Assembly: GCA_902827055.1 (NCBI GenBank)
Contig: CADEHD010000098.1
Coordinates: 1 to 7,459, forward strand
DNA length: 7,459 nucleotides
Reading direction: 5' to 3'
Source: an uncultured Chloroflexota bacterium
GTDB lineage: Bacteria; Chloroflexota; Dehalococcoidia; UBA2979
The position numbers and the translations under genes were made by a program. The notes under the pieces are model-generated. The model did not search any database. It was not told the origin of the DNA and saw nothing but the letters and a program-made list of their open reading frames with translations. This document shows positions 1 to 5,751 of this stretch, one piece after another; the first letter of the stretch is position 1, and each line of letters opens with the position of its first letter.

Positions 1-1
1 C

Positions 2-478
2 GCTGGGACATCGCCAGGCCTCACGCCCGGACTCCTGGGCGGCCTCGGAGCAGCGGGCTCACCCACCGACTACCTGGCGCAACTCCAGGAGATTGACCCG
101 ACCCTGCGCGCGGCGGGTCCGGAGACCGTGCGGGGCGTCGCGACGACCCGCTACAGCGGCACGCTCGACCTCCGGCGGCTGATGGGCCAGAACGTACCGC
201 CCGAGGACGCACGCCAGTTCGAGGCGATGATGCCCTTCATCGAGGCGTTCAAACTGCCGTACGACGTGTGGATCGACGGTGACGGCTTCCCGCGACGACT
301 CGCGGCTGTGCTCGACTTTGGCTCGTTCGTCCCGGCCGGGACGCCGACCAGCGGGCCCACGCCTCGGTTGACGCTGACCTACGAGCTCTTCAACTTCGGC
401 ACACCGGACGCGATCGCGCTCCCGGCCGCCTCCGAGGTGACCTTGCTCGACCCGGCGGTGCTCGCCACCATCCAGTAG
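2..478 (+). CDS. LppX/LprAFG-like lipoprotein, C-terminal part (partial)
   Basis: The reading frame is open from the left edge to TAG at 476-478, giving 158 visible codons; the true start and any signal peptide or lipobox lie outside the window. A GTG at 128 is in frame, but coding similarity continues upstream of it, so I do not take it as the start. The visible part has the layout of the LppX/LprAFG-like exported lipoprotein fold: a VRGVATTRYSGTLDL strand block, a helix-rich stretch, then LPYDVWIDGDGFPRRL, and a terminal block with LTYELFNFGTPDAIALP. Family members carry or bind lipids at the cell envelope and are commonest in Actinomycetota; the role here is inferred only from this resemblance. 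The gene ends 219 bases before the protease and is probably a separate transcript. Alternative: another LolA-like fold protein. Confidence 0.72.
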   Translation, partial: AGTSPGLTPGLLGGLGAAGSPTDYLAQLQEIDPTLRAAGPETVRGVATTRYSGTLDLRRLMGQNVPPEDARQFEAMMPFIEAFKLPYDVWIDGDGFPRRLAAVLDFGSFVPAGTPTSGPTPRLTLTYELFNFGTPDAIALPAASEVTLLDPAVLATIQ

Positions 479-501
479 GAACGGCCTCCGCCCTCCGCCC
501 G

Positions 502-518
502 CCACCGGCCCCCGGTGG
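502..518 (+). terminator. GC hairpin after lipoprotein gene, possible terminator
   Basis: A perfect 7-bp inverted repeat (CCACCGG / CCGGTGG) with a 3-nt loop lies 23 bases after the lipoprotein stop codon. No T-tract follows, so classical intrinsic termination is unproven. Its position between two transcription units fits a terminator. Confidence 0.35.
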
Positions 519-628
519 GCCGGACCTCCGACCGGGTGCGTCTCGCGGACCGCGCGTGCGCACGGGACGCGGCATTGCGACCGCGTGCGCGCCGCCACCC
601 TGACTACATCTGCGGTACGACCTCGCGG

Positions 629-655
629 TTGGGGCCGATCCCGCCGTACTAGACT
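629..655 (+). promoter_or_regulatory. Possible promoter of the protease-MoxR-VWA operon
   Basis: TAGACT at 650-655 fits a TANNNT -10 hexamer, with a poor TTGGGG at 629-634 as -35 and only 15 bp between. Transcription would start near 662, leaving a leader of about 36 nt before the GTG at 698. The -10 resembles TAGATT upstream of the tRNA-Sec gene. The -10 is plausible; the -35 is weak. Confidence 0.35.
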
Positions 656-697
656 GAACGTCCAAGACGCACCGGCACGATCCGGAAGCGAGCACTC

Positions 698-1465
698 GTG
701 GCCCGCTGGAGACAACAACTGGGCCTGCTTGCGGTCGGCGTCCTCGGCGCGTTCGTGGGCATGGCTGTGCTCGCGGCGGTGCAACAGCCACCCGTCCCAC
801 TCAGCAGGGCCGAGGTCCGCGCCGTCGCGGAAACGGTGGTTGCGACTGCTGCGGCGCAGCCCGCCCGCTCCACGGCGGTGTTCCGGACGATCCTGCCGTC
901 GCTCGTCCTCATCCGCACCGAGGGCAACCGCGAACGCGCCGAGGCCGAGGGCATCGGGAGCGGCGTCATCGTCAACGAAAACGGGACCATCCTGACCGCG
1001 CATCATGTAGTCGACGGCGCGCGTCGCATCGAGGTCACGTTCGCCGACGGCACCGAGTCCGACGCCCAGATCATCGATGCCACCGAGAACGACCTCGCGA
1101 CGCTCCGCCCGGACGCGACGCCGGGCGTGATCGTCCCTGCGGTCCTCGCCGGTGGCGTGCAGATCGGTGACGAGGCGTTCGCCGTGGGGAACCCCTTCGG
1201 CCTCAGCGGCTCGTTCACCGCGGGCGTGGTGTCCGGCCTCAACCGGAGCATCCCCATCGAGCGCGGCGCGCGGCGCCTGACCGGCCTCATCCAGTTCGAC
1301 GCCGCCGTGAATCCGGGCAACTCGGGCGGACCGTTGCTCAATCGTGACGGGCAGGTCGTCGGTATCGTGACCGCGCTCGCCAACCCCAGCGAGGATCGGG
1401 CATTTCTCGGGATCGGATTCGCCGTCCCCTTCACGGGCGGCGGCGGGGGTGGGCCGCCGCGGTAG
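698..1465 (+). CDS. Membrane-anchored HtrA-like (S1C) serine protease lacking a PDZ domain
   Basis: 255 residues. GTG at 698 is chosen because GGAAG (684-688) lies 9 nt upstream. Residues 8-28 form one hydrophobic segment after a basic N-terminus (MARWRQQ), which predicts an uncleaved anchor with the protease domain outside the cytoplasm. The chymotrypsin-like domain covers about residues 58-245. The catalytic triad is visible: H103 in LTAHHVV, D132 in NDLATL and S209 in the GNSGGPL motif. DegP/HtrA proteins usually continue into one or two PDZ domains. This one ends shortly after GIGFAVPF in a Gly6-Pro-Pro-Arg tail, so substrate choice cannot depend on a PDZ domain. It is the first gene of an operon, and its stop overlaps the MoxR gene by 17 nt. 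Likely role: cleavage of envelope proteins in connection with the MoxR/VWA system (inferred from context). Confidence 0.88.
   Translation: MARWRQQLGLLAVGVLGAFVGMAVLAAVQQPPVPLSRAEVRAVAETVVATAAAQPARSTAVFRTILPSLVLIRTEGNRERAEAEGIGSGVIVNENGTILTAHHVVDGARRIEVTFADGTESDAQIIDATENDLATLRPDATPGVIVPAVLAGGVQIGDEAFAVGNPFGLSGSFTAGVVSGLNRSIPIERGARRLTGLIQFDAAVNPGNSGGPLLNRDGQVVGIVTALANPSEDRAFLGIGFAVPFTGGGGGGPPR
1437..1460 (+). promoter_or_regulatory. GC-only hairpin enclosing the MoxR start codon
   Basis: GCGGCGG (1437-1443, or equally 1440-1446) pairs perfectly with CCGCCGC (1454-1460), leaving a 7-10 nt loop that contains the proposed MoxR GTG at 1449-1451. The structure spans the last codons of the protease gene. 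Ribosomes finishing the protease would melt it, which would couple translation of the two genes. The pairing is seen; the function is inferred. Confidence 0.3.
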
Positions 1466-2540
1466 GACGAACGCCACGCGCGACGGGTCCGTCACCAGGC
1501 AGGAGCAGGCAATCAACAGCGAACCACAGACCGGGGACCGCGCGCTCGAGCAGGTCCTGTACGAGATCAAGAAGGTCATCGTCGGGCAGGACGCGCTGCT
1601 CGAGCGCCTGCTCGTCGCCCTGCTCGCGCGCGGACACATCCTCGTCGAGGGCGTGCCGGGCCTCGCGAAGACGATGGCGATCAAGACGCTCGCAGGGGCC
1701 ATCGGTGGCGAGTTCCGCCGCATCCAGTTCACGCCCGACCTCGTGCCCGCCGACCTCACCGGGACGCGCGTCTACAACCAGCAAACCGGGGAGTTCCAGA
1801 CCTCGCTGGGCCCCGTGTTCACCAACCTCCTCCTGGCCGACGAGATCAATCGAGCGCCGGCGAAGGTGCAGAGCGCCCTGCTCGAGGTGATGCAGGAGCG
1901 CCAGGTCACGATCGCGCGGGAAACGTACCCCGTGCCGGACCCGTTCCTCGTCCTGGCCACGCAGAACCCGATCGAGTCCGAGGGGGTATACGCGCTACCC
2001 GAAGCGCAGCAGGACCGCTTCATGCTCAAGGTGCTCGTCGACTACCCGACGCCGACCGAGGAGTTCGTGATCGTCGAGCGCGTGACGGGACACCTGGAGC
2101 CCGCGCAGCAGGTCCTCGACGGGGCCACCCTCGTGGCGCTCCAGCGCCAGGCGGACGCGGTCTACGTCGACCCCGCGCTGATCGAGTACGCGGTCGGGCT
2201 GGTGCGTGCGACTCGCGACGCCGCCTCGGTGGGGCGTCCAGGCGTCGCGCCGCTGATCGAGGTCGGCGCGAGCCCGCGCGCATCGATCAACCTGATCCTC
2301 GGAGCGCGGGCCCTGGCCCTGGTGCGCGGCCGCGACTACGCCCTGGGCCACGATGTGCGCGACCTCGCCTTCGACGTCCTGCGCCATCGACTGGTGCTGT
2401 CGTACGAGGCGCTCGCCGATGGCGTCACCGCCGATGAGGTCCTCGAACAGCTCGTGCCGGCCATCGCCATCCCGCAGGCATCCCTGGTCGAGAACAACCG
2501 TGTCGCAGACAGCCGCAGTCGCCGCCCCGCTCACGCCTGA
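1449..2540 (+). CDS. MoxR-family AAA+ ATPase
   Basis: 363 residues from GTG 1449. This is the only usual start codon in frame ahead of the conserved domain, but it has no clean Shine-Dalgarno site, so the first 30 or so residues are uncertain. The AAA+ core is clear: KKVIVGQD just before the nucleotide site, Walker A GVPGLAKT (68-75), the MoxR-typical RIQFTPDLVPADLTGT (91-106), Walker B LLLADEIN (127-134, D131/E132), sensor 1 in LATQNP (N173), and EAQQDRF with R190. The C-terminal lid has the GASPRAS sensor-2 region. MoxR ATPases are cytosolic chaperone-like hexamers that act with DUF58 and VWA proteins to mature or insert metal or cofactor into partner proteins, or to protect the envelope under stress. 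All active-site motifs are intact. The last 41 nt overlap the DUF58 gene. Confidence 0.93.
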   Translation: MGRRGRTNATRDGSVTRQEQAINSEPQTGDRALEQVLYEIKKVIVGQDALLERLLVALLARGHILVEGVPGLAKTMAIKTLAGAIGGEFRRIQFTPDLVPADLTGTRVYNQQTGEFQTSLGPVFTNLLLADEINRAPAKVQSALLEVMQERQVTIARETYPVPDPFLVLATQNPIESEGVYALPEAQQDRFMLKVLVDYPTPTEEFVIVERVTGHLEPAQQVLDGATLVALQRQADAVYVDPALIEYAVGLVRATRDAASVGRPGVAPLIEVGASPRASINLILGARALALVRGRDYALGHDVRDLAFDVLRHRLVLSYEALADGVTADEVLEQLVPAIAIPQASLVENNRVADSRSRRPAHA

Positions 2541-3420
2541 GCGCCTGCTCTTCCGCCTCGAGTGGCGCGTGCTGCGCCGCCTCGACGGATTGTTGCAGGG
2601 CGACTACCGCACGCACTTTCGCGGTGTGGGTGTCGACTTCGCGGACCTCCGCGAGTACCGGCCCGGCGACGATGCCCGGTACATCGACTGGAACGTCACG
2701 GCGCGTATGCAGACCCTGTACGTCCGCGAGTACCTCGAGGACCGCGAGCTCACGGCGTGGATGCTGCTCGACCGCTCGCCATCGATGGCGTTCGGCCCGG
2801 AGGGGCGCTCGAAGGGCATGGTGCTCGCGGAGCTGGTAACCGCGCTCAGCCGGCTGCTCACGAGGCAGGGCAACCGCGTCGGCGCGGTACTCTACGACAA
2901 CGCCGTGCAGTCGATCATCCCGCCGGCCACCGGACGTCGTCACGTCCTCCGCCTCGCCCGGCAGGTCATGGCCCCCGTGCCGCCACAGACCCGACCGCGC
3001 GGCGAGTCCGCCACCAACCTCGCCGGGCTGTTGCAGGCCGGGATGGGCTTGGTGCGGCGGCGATCGCTCGTCTTTTTGGTCTCCGACTTCCTGAGCGAAG
3101 CCGGCTGGGACCGCCTCCTCCCGCAGCTCGGGCGGCGCCACGACGTGGTCGCGCTCCGCATCGTGGACCCGCTTGAGGAACGGCTCCCGGAGGCCGGGCT
3201 GGTCGTCTTCCAGGACGCCGAGACCGGCGAGCAGATGCTCGTCGACACCGCGGATCCCGCGCTCCGCAGGCGATTCGCCGCGGCGGCCGAGGCGCGCGAT
3301 GAACGACTCCGTGTCACGTTCCGACGCGCCGGCGCCGACGCGTACACCGTGTCGACTGAGGACAACCTCGTGTCGGCACTCATTCGAATCACCGGGCAGC
3401 GCGGACGGCGCGGACACTGA
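2500..3420 (+). CDS. DUF58 domain protein (MoxR partner)
   Basis: 306 residues from GTG 2500. The frame is open further upstream, but that part reads as low-complexity sequence inside the MoxR gene, and family similarity begins near PLTPERLLFRLEW, so 2500 is preferred although its ribosome site is weak. The DUF58 signature YRPGDDARYIDWNVTAR is at residues 53-69, followed by a VWA-like fold with a D-x-S-x-S MIDAS motif (D91, S93, S95 in LDRSPSM) and FLVSDFLS later. No membrane segment is visible, so this is the short cytosolic form. DUF58 proteins are almost always encoded next to MoxR and are thought to work with it; the exact activity is unknown. The TGA stop overlaps the next ATG (TGATG). 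Confidence 0.9.
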   Translation: MSQTAAVAAPLTPERLLFRLEWRVLRRLDGLLQGDYRTHFRGVGVDFADLREYRPGDDARYIDWNVTARMQTLYVREYLEDRELTAWMLLDRSPSMAFGPEGRSKGMVLAELVTALSRLLTRQGNRVGAVLYDNAVQSIIPPATGRRHVLRLARQVMAPVPPQTRPRGESATNLAGLLQAGMGLVRRRSLVFLVSDFLSEAGWDRLLPQLGRRHDVVALRIVDPLEERLPEAGLVVFQDAETGEQMLVDTADPALRRRFAAAAEARDERLRVTFRRAGADAYTVSTEDNLVSALIRITGQRGRRGH

Positions 3421-4406
3421 TGTTCACGTGGCCGGCCGCCCTGCTCGCGCTGCTGCTCGTACCGGCGCTCGCGTGGGCGTACCGAGCGCTGACGCGCCGA
3501 GCCTCGCGGGAGACCGCTGGCGCCCGCGCCCTCGTGCTCTCCGATGGCGCGACGGGAAAGCGGGCCGGACGGCACCGGCACATCCCCCCGACGCTCTACC
3601 TCGCGGCGATTACGTTGCTCCTCCTCGGGCTCTCGCGGCCGACTGTGCCTGTCTCGCTGCCGCGGCTCCAGGGCACCGTGATCCTGGCGTTCGACGTGTC
3701 CACGAGCATGATCGCCGACGACCTCGAGCCGACGCGCATGGAGGCGGCGAAGGCTGCGGCGCGCACGTTCATCGAGGATCAACCGCGGACCGTTCAGGTG
3801 GGTGTCGTGGCGTTCAGCGACACCGCCTTCGTCATCCAGCCGCCCTCGAACGTGCGCGCCGACCTCATCGCCGCGATCGACCGCCTCTCGCCGCAGGGCG
3901 GCACCTCAGTGAGCGAGGGCCTGTTCCGCTCGCTGGGTGCGATTACGGGGCGACCGCTGCAGATCGACGAGGGCGCGACACCCGAGGACTTGCTCGAGAC
4001 GGACATCGGCTACTTCGGGTCGGCGGTCATCGTGATGCTCACCGACGGCGAACACACCTCGGCGTCGGACCCGCTGGCCGTTGCGCAACTCGCGGCGAAC
4101 GCCGGCGTGCGAGTGTTCGCAGTCGGGCTGGGCGGCCCGCGCGGCACGACCATCGAGGTCGACGGCTTTCGCATCGCAACCGAGCTCAACGAACCACTGC
4201 TCAGCGAGATCGCCGACCTGACGAACGGTGAATACATCCGCGCCGAGACCGCGACCGAACTCGCGGCGGTCTACGACCGCATCGACCTCGGGCTCACGAC
4301 ACCGGGCGAGCGCCTCGAGGTGACCTCGTTGCTCTCGCTCGGCGCGCTAGTCCTGATCGTCACAGGTGCGCTGCTCTCGATCCGATGGTTCGGGAGGGTG
4401 CCCTGA
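3420..4406 (+). CDS. BatA-like membrane-anchored VWA protein 1
   Basis: 328 residues. ATG 3420 overlaps the DUF58 stop (TGATG), so translation is probably re-initiated rather than driven by a strong ribosome site. The layout is an Aerotolerance-regulator (BatA) N-terminal region with TM1 at about 3-21 and TM2 at about 58-72, a VWA domain at about 85-285, and TM3 at about 304-321. The metal-binding MIDAS is complete: D92-x-S94-x-S96 in DVSTSM, T162 in GGTS and D209 in LTDGE. Arginines after TM1 (RALTRRASRE) and after TM3 (RWFGR) suggest both are cytoplasmic, which puts the VWA domain on the outer face. VWA domains bind protein partners through a divalent metal ion, so a scaffold or receptor role for the MoxR complex is likely. 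The ligand cannot be told from the sequence. Confidence 0.9.
   Translation: MFTWPAALLALLLVPALAWAYRALTRRASRETAGARALVLSDGATGKRAGRHRHIPPTLYLAAITLLLLGLSRPTVPVSLPRLQGTVILAFDVSTSMIADDLEPTRMEAAKAAARTFIEDQPRTVQVGVVAFSDTAFVIQPPSNVRADLIAAIDRLSPQGGTSVSEGLFRSLGAITGRPLQIDEGATPEDLLETDIGYFGSAVIVMLTDGEHTSASDPLAVAQLAANAGVRVFAVGLGGPRGTTIEVDGFRIATELNEPLLSEIADLTNGEYIRAETATELAAVYDRIDLGLTTPGERLEVTSLLSLGALVLIVTGALLSIRWFGRVP
4392..4398 (+). promoter_or_regulatory. Ribosome binding site deciding the start of VWA protein 2
   Basis: GGGAGGG lies 7 nt before ATG 4406. It favours this start over the in-frame ATG at 4385, which lies upstream of the site. The choice also gives an N-terminus (MLFAWPALL) parallel to that of the preceding paralogue (MFTWPAALL). 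Confidence 0.7.
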
Positions 4407-5467
4407 TGCTGTTCGCCTGGCCGGCACTCCTCGCCACACTGCTCGCTGGGCCACTCGTCGTGCTCGCCCTCTGGTACTTCCTGCGCCGCCGCCGGAGGTT
4501 CGCGGTGAGCTACGCCAGCCTCTCCTTGCTCCGCGAGGCCGTGCCGACTCCGTCCCCCTGGCGCCGACGCTTGCCGCTCGCGCTCTTCCTTCTCGCGCTC
4601 GCCAGCGTCGCGATGGCGACGGCCCGCCCGCATGCGGTCGTCGCCGTGCCCGTCAACCGCATGTCGATCATCCTCGCCATCGACGTGTCCCGGTCGATGT
4701 GCGCCACCGACGTCGATCCGAACCGGCTCACGGTCGCCCAGGAGGTGGCGCGGCAGTTCGTGAAGGACCAGGCGACGGGCGCGCGCGTGGGCATCGTGGC
4801 GTTCGCAGGAACCGCGCAGCTCGTTGTCCCAGCGAGCACCGACACGGATGCCGCGATCGAGGCGATCGATAGCTTCACGGCCGGCCGCGGGACGGCCATC
4901 GGGACGGCGATCCTCCGCTCGATTGACGCCGTGGCGGAGTCGAACCCGAACGTCGCGCGAAGCGGGCTCCCCCTCGAGGGCGGAGCCGCGCCGGCTCGCG
5001 AGCCAGGAACGCACGAGCCCGACATCGTGGTGTTGCTGACGGATGGCGCGACGACGCAGGGGGTGAACCCCCTCCAGGCGGCCGAGCAGGCAGCCGACCG
5101 CGGGCTTCGCGTGTACACGATCGGGTTCGGCACGGAGAACGCCGCGCCGCTGGTCTGCAGCCCTGAGCAACTCGGAAGCGACGTCTTCCGAGGCGGCTTT
5201 GGCTCCCCGGGTGCGTTCGGGGCGGACGCCGCGCGGAGCCGCCGGATCCTTGCGATCGACGAGCCCACGCTGCAGTCGATCGCGGACATGACCGGCGGGA
5301 CCTATTTCCGCGCCCAGGACGCCGCCGAACTCGTCGAGGTGTTCCGTACCCTCCCGGGCGCCATCGCGCTGCAGGAGCAAGAGACCGAGGTGAGCTTCGC
5401 GTTCGCGGCGCTGGCTGCGCTGTTCACCGTCGCAGCCGTGGTCACTTCGCTCGCCCTGCGTCGGTGA
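4406..5467 (+). CDS. BatA-like membrane-anchored VWA protein 2
   Basis: 353 residues, starting at ATG 4406, which overlaps the previous stop as TGATG. It has the same layout as its upstream neighbour: TM1 at about 6-26, a strongly basic stretch (RRRRR, 27-31), TM2 at about 56-73, a VWA domain, and TM3 at about 331-351. The MIDAS residues are all present: D93-x-S95-x-S97 in DVSRSM, T163 in GRGTA and D213 in LLTDG. The VWA domain should again face outward. A longer loop between YTIGFGT and the DEPTLQSIADMTGG helix contains VCSPEQLGSD and a Gly/Ala-rich stretch not found in the neighbour. With C99 next to the MIDAS this gives two cysteines on the outer side. The two genes look like an old tandem duplication that has diverged. 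It is the last gene of the operon, and the tRNA-Sec gene follows after 59 bases. Confidence 0.9.
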   Translation: MLFAWPALLATLLAGPLVVLALWYFLRRRRRFAVSYASLSLLREAVPTPSPWRRRLPLALFLLALASVAMATARPHAVVAVPVNRMSIILAIDVSRSMCATDVDPNRLTVAQEVARQFVKDQATGARVGIVAFAGTAQLVVPASTDTDAAIEAIDSFTAGRGTAIGTAILRSIDAVAESNPNVARSGLPLEGGAAPAREPGTHEPDIVVLLTDGATTQGVNPLQAAEQAADRGLRVYTIGFGTENAAPLVCSPEQLGSDVFRGGFGSPGAFGADAARSRRILAIDEPTLQSIADMTGGTYFRAQDAAELVEVFRTLPGAIALQEQETEVSFAFAALAALFTVAAVVTSLALRR

Positions 5468-5482
5468 CGCGAGGCGGCGCCG

Positions 5483-5512
5483 CTGGCATCGGCGGGCGCG
5501 CCAGACTAGATT
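5483..5512 (+). promoter_or_regulatory. Likely promoter of tRNA-Sec
   Basis: TAGATT at 5507-5512 is a good -10 hexamer 14 bases before the first tRNA nucleotide. CTGGCA at 5483-5488 matches TTGACA at four of six positions with an 18-bp spacer. The GC-only palindrome GCGGCGCCGC (5474-5483) just upstream may help end the preceding operon. Confidence 0.5.
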
Positions 5513-5526
5513 CGACGCTGGCGCTC

Positions 5527-5623
5527 GGGAGTGGATGGTGTCCGGTGGTGCCCGCGGTCTTCAAAACCGTAGTGGGGCTACGTGGTAGTCCCGGGTGGGT
5601 TCGACTCCCACGCACTCCCGCCA
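5527..5623 (+). tRNA. selC: tRNA-Sec (anticodon TCA)
   Basis: A 97-nt tRNA with all the marks of bacterial tRNA-Sec. The acceptor strands are 5527-5534 and 5612-5619. A 6-bp D stem (GGTGTC / GGTGCC, 5537-5542 / 5547-5552) encloses a 4-nt loop. The anticodon stem is GCGGT / ACCGT, and the loop CTTCAAA carries TCA at 5561-5563. The very long variable arm, GGGGCTAC / GTAGTCCC, has 8 bp and a 3-nt loop (5574-5592). The T stem GTGGG / CCCAC holds the loop TTCGACT. G5620 is the discriminator and CCA (5621-5623) is encoded. It is charged with serine, converted to selenocysteinyl-tRNA by SelA, and delivered by SelB to UGA codons that carry a SECIS element. One oddity: the eighth acceptor pair, normally paired in bacterial tRNA-Sec (8+5 stack), is G5534 opposite G5612. 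No other sel gene is in the window. Confidence 0.96.
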
Positions 5624-5632
5624 GCCGGCGTC

Positions 5633-5646
5633 CATCCAGATGGATG
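5633..5646 (+). terminator. Small hairpin after tRNA-Sec
   Basis: CATCC / GGATG, a 5-bp stem with loop AGAT, starts 10 bases after the tRNA CCA end. There is no T-tract. Its right arm overlaps the -35 of the decarboxylase promoter, so any terminator role is tentative. Confidence 0.2.
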
Positions 5647-5672
5647 ACAAACTCGTAAGAGCTCCATATGAT
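5644..5672 (+). promoter_or_regulatory. Sigma70-type promoter of the decarboxylase gene
   Basis: ATGACA (5644-5649) and TATGAT (5667-5672) are separated by exactly 17 bp; five of six bases match the consensus in each hexamer. Transcription would begin near 5679, giving a leader of about 73 nt before the GTG at 5752. It is the best promoter in the window and makes the decarboxylase independent of tRNA-Sec. Confidence 0.65.
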
Positions 5673-5696
5673 CCCCCGTGCGGTGTGAGTGAGTCA

Positions 5697-5710
5697 CGGA
5701 ACCTGTTCCG
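5697..5710. promoter_or_regulatory. 14-bp palindrome, candidate operator
   Basis: CGGAAC-CT-GTTCCG is a perfect inverted repeat with a 2-bp centre, placed about 18 to 31 bases after the predicted transcription start of the decarboxylase gene. That suits a dimeric repressor; as RNA it could also form a 5-bp stem with a 4-nt loop. The regulator is unknown. The half-sites resemble LexA half-sites, but the spacing is wrong for a GAAC-N4-GTTC box. Confidence 0.4.
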
Positions 5711-5739
5711 GATCGCGTCTGTGTGGCCGCAGGCGCTTC

Positions 5740-5745
5740 GAGGGA
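5740..5745 (+). promoter_or_regulatory. Ribosome binding site of the decarboxylase gene
   Basis: GAGGGA lies 6 nt before GTG 5752. This picks 5752 over the in-frame GTG at 5689, which would be only about 10 nt into the predicted transcript with no ribosome site, and over the GTG at 5860. Confidence 0.6.
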
Positions 5746-5751
5746 ATCTCC

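Noticed and set aside
59..1759. A 566-codon open frame on the minus strand.
   Set aside because: It lies antisense to three genes with clear family motifs. Its translation is Arg/Ala/Gly-rich without recognisable domains, as expected from GC-rich DNA that lacks stop codons.
2353..2499. An N-terminal extension of the DUF58 gene back to 2353.
   Set aside because: The extra residues are Ser/Arg/Pro-rich low-complexity sequence read out of frame within MoxR; family similarity begins after 2500.
3418..4406. The TGA codons at 3418 and 4404 as selenocysteine codons, given tRNA-Sec nearby.
   Set aside because: Both are parts of TGATG stop-start junctions, the proteins are already full family length, and the frames beyond them show no continuing homology.
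4271..5380. A 369-codon minus-strand open frame opposite the second VWA gene.
   Set aside because: It is a shadow of the VWA gene, with low-complexity Arg/Glu/His-rich composition and no motif.
5464..5658. A short plus-strand open frame starting in the VWA stop region.
   Set aside because: It runs through the tRNA-Sec gene, has no ribosome site and no recognisable protein pattern.
5697..5710. A LexA (SOS) box in the decarboxylase leader.
   Set aside because: The GAAC and GTTC half-sites are separated by 2 bases, not the 4 of the Gram-positive-type box, so it is treated as an unassigned palindrome.
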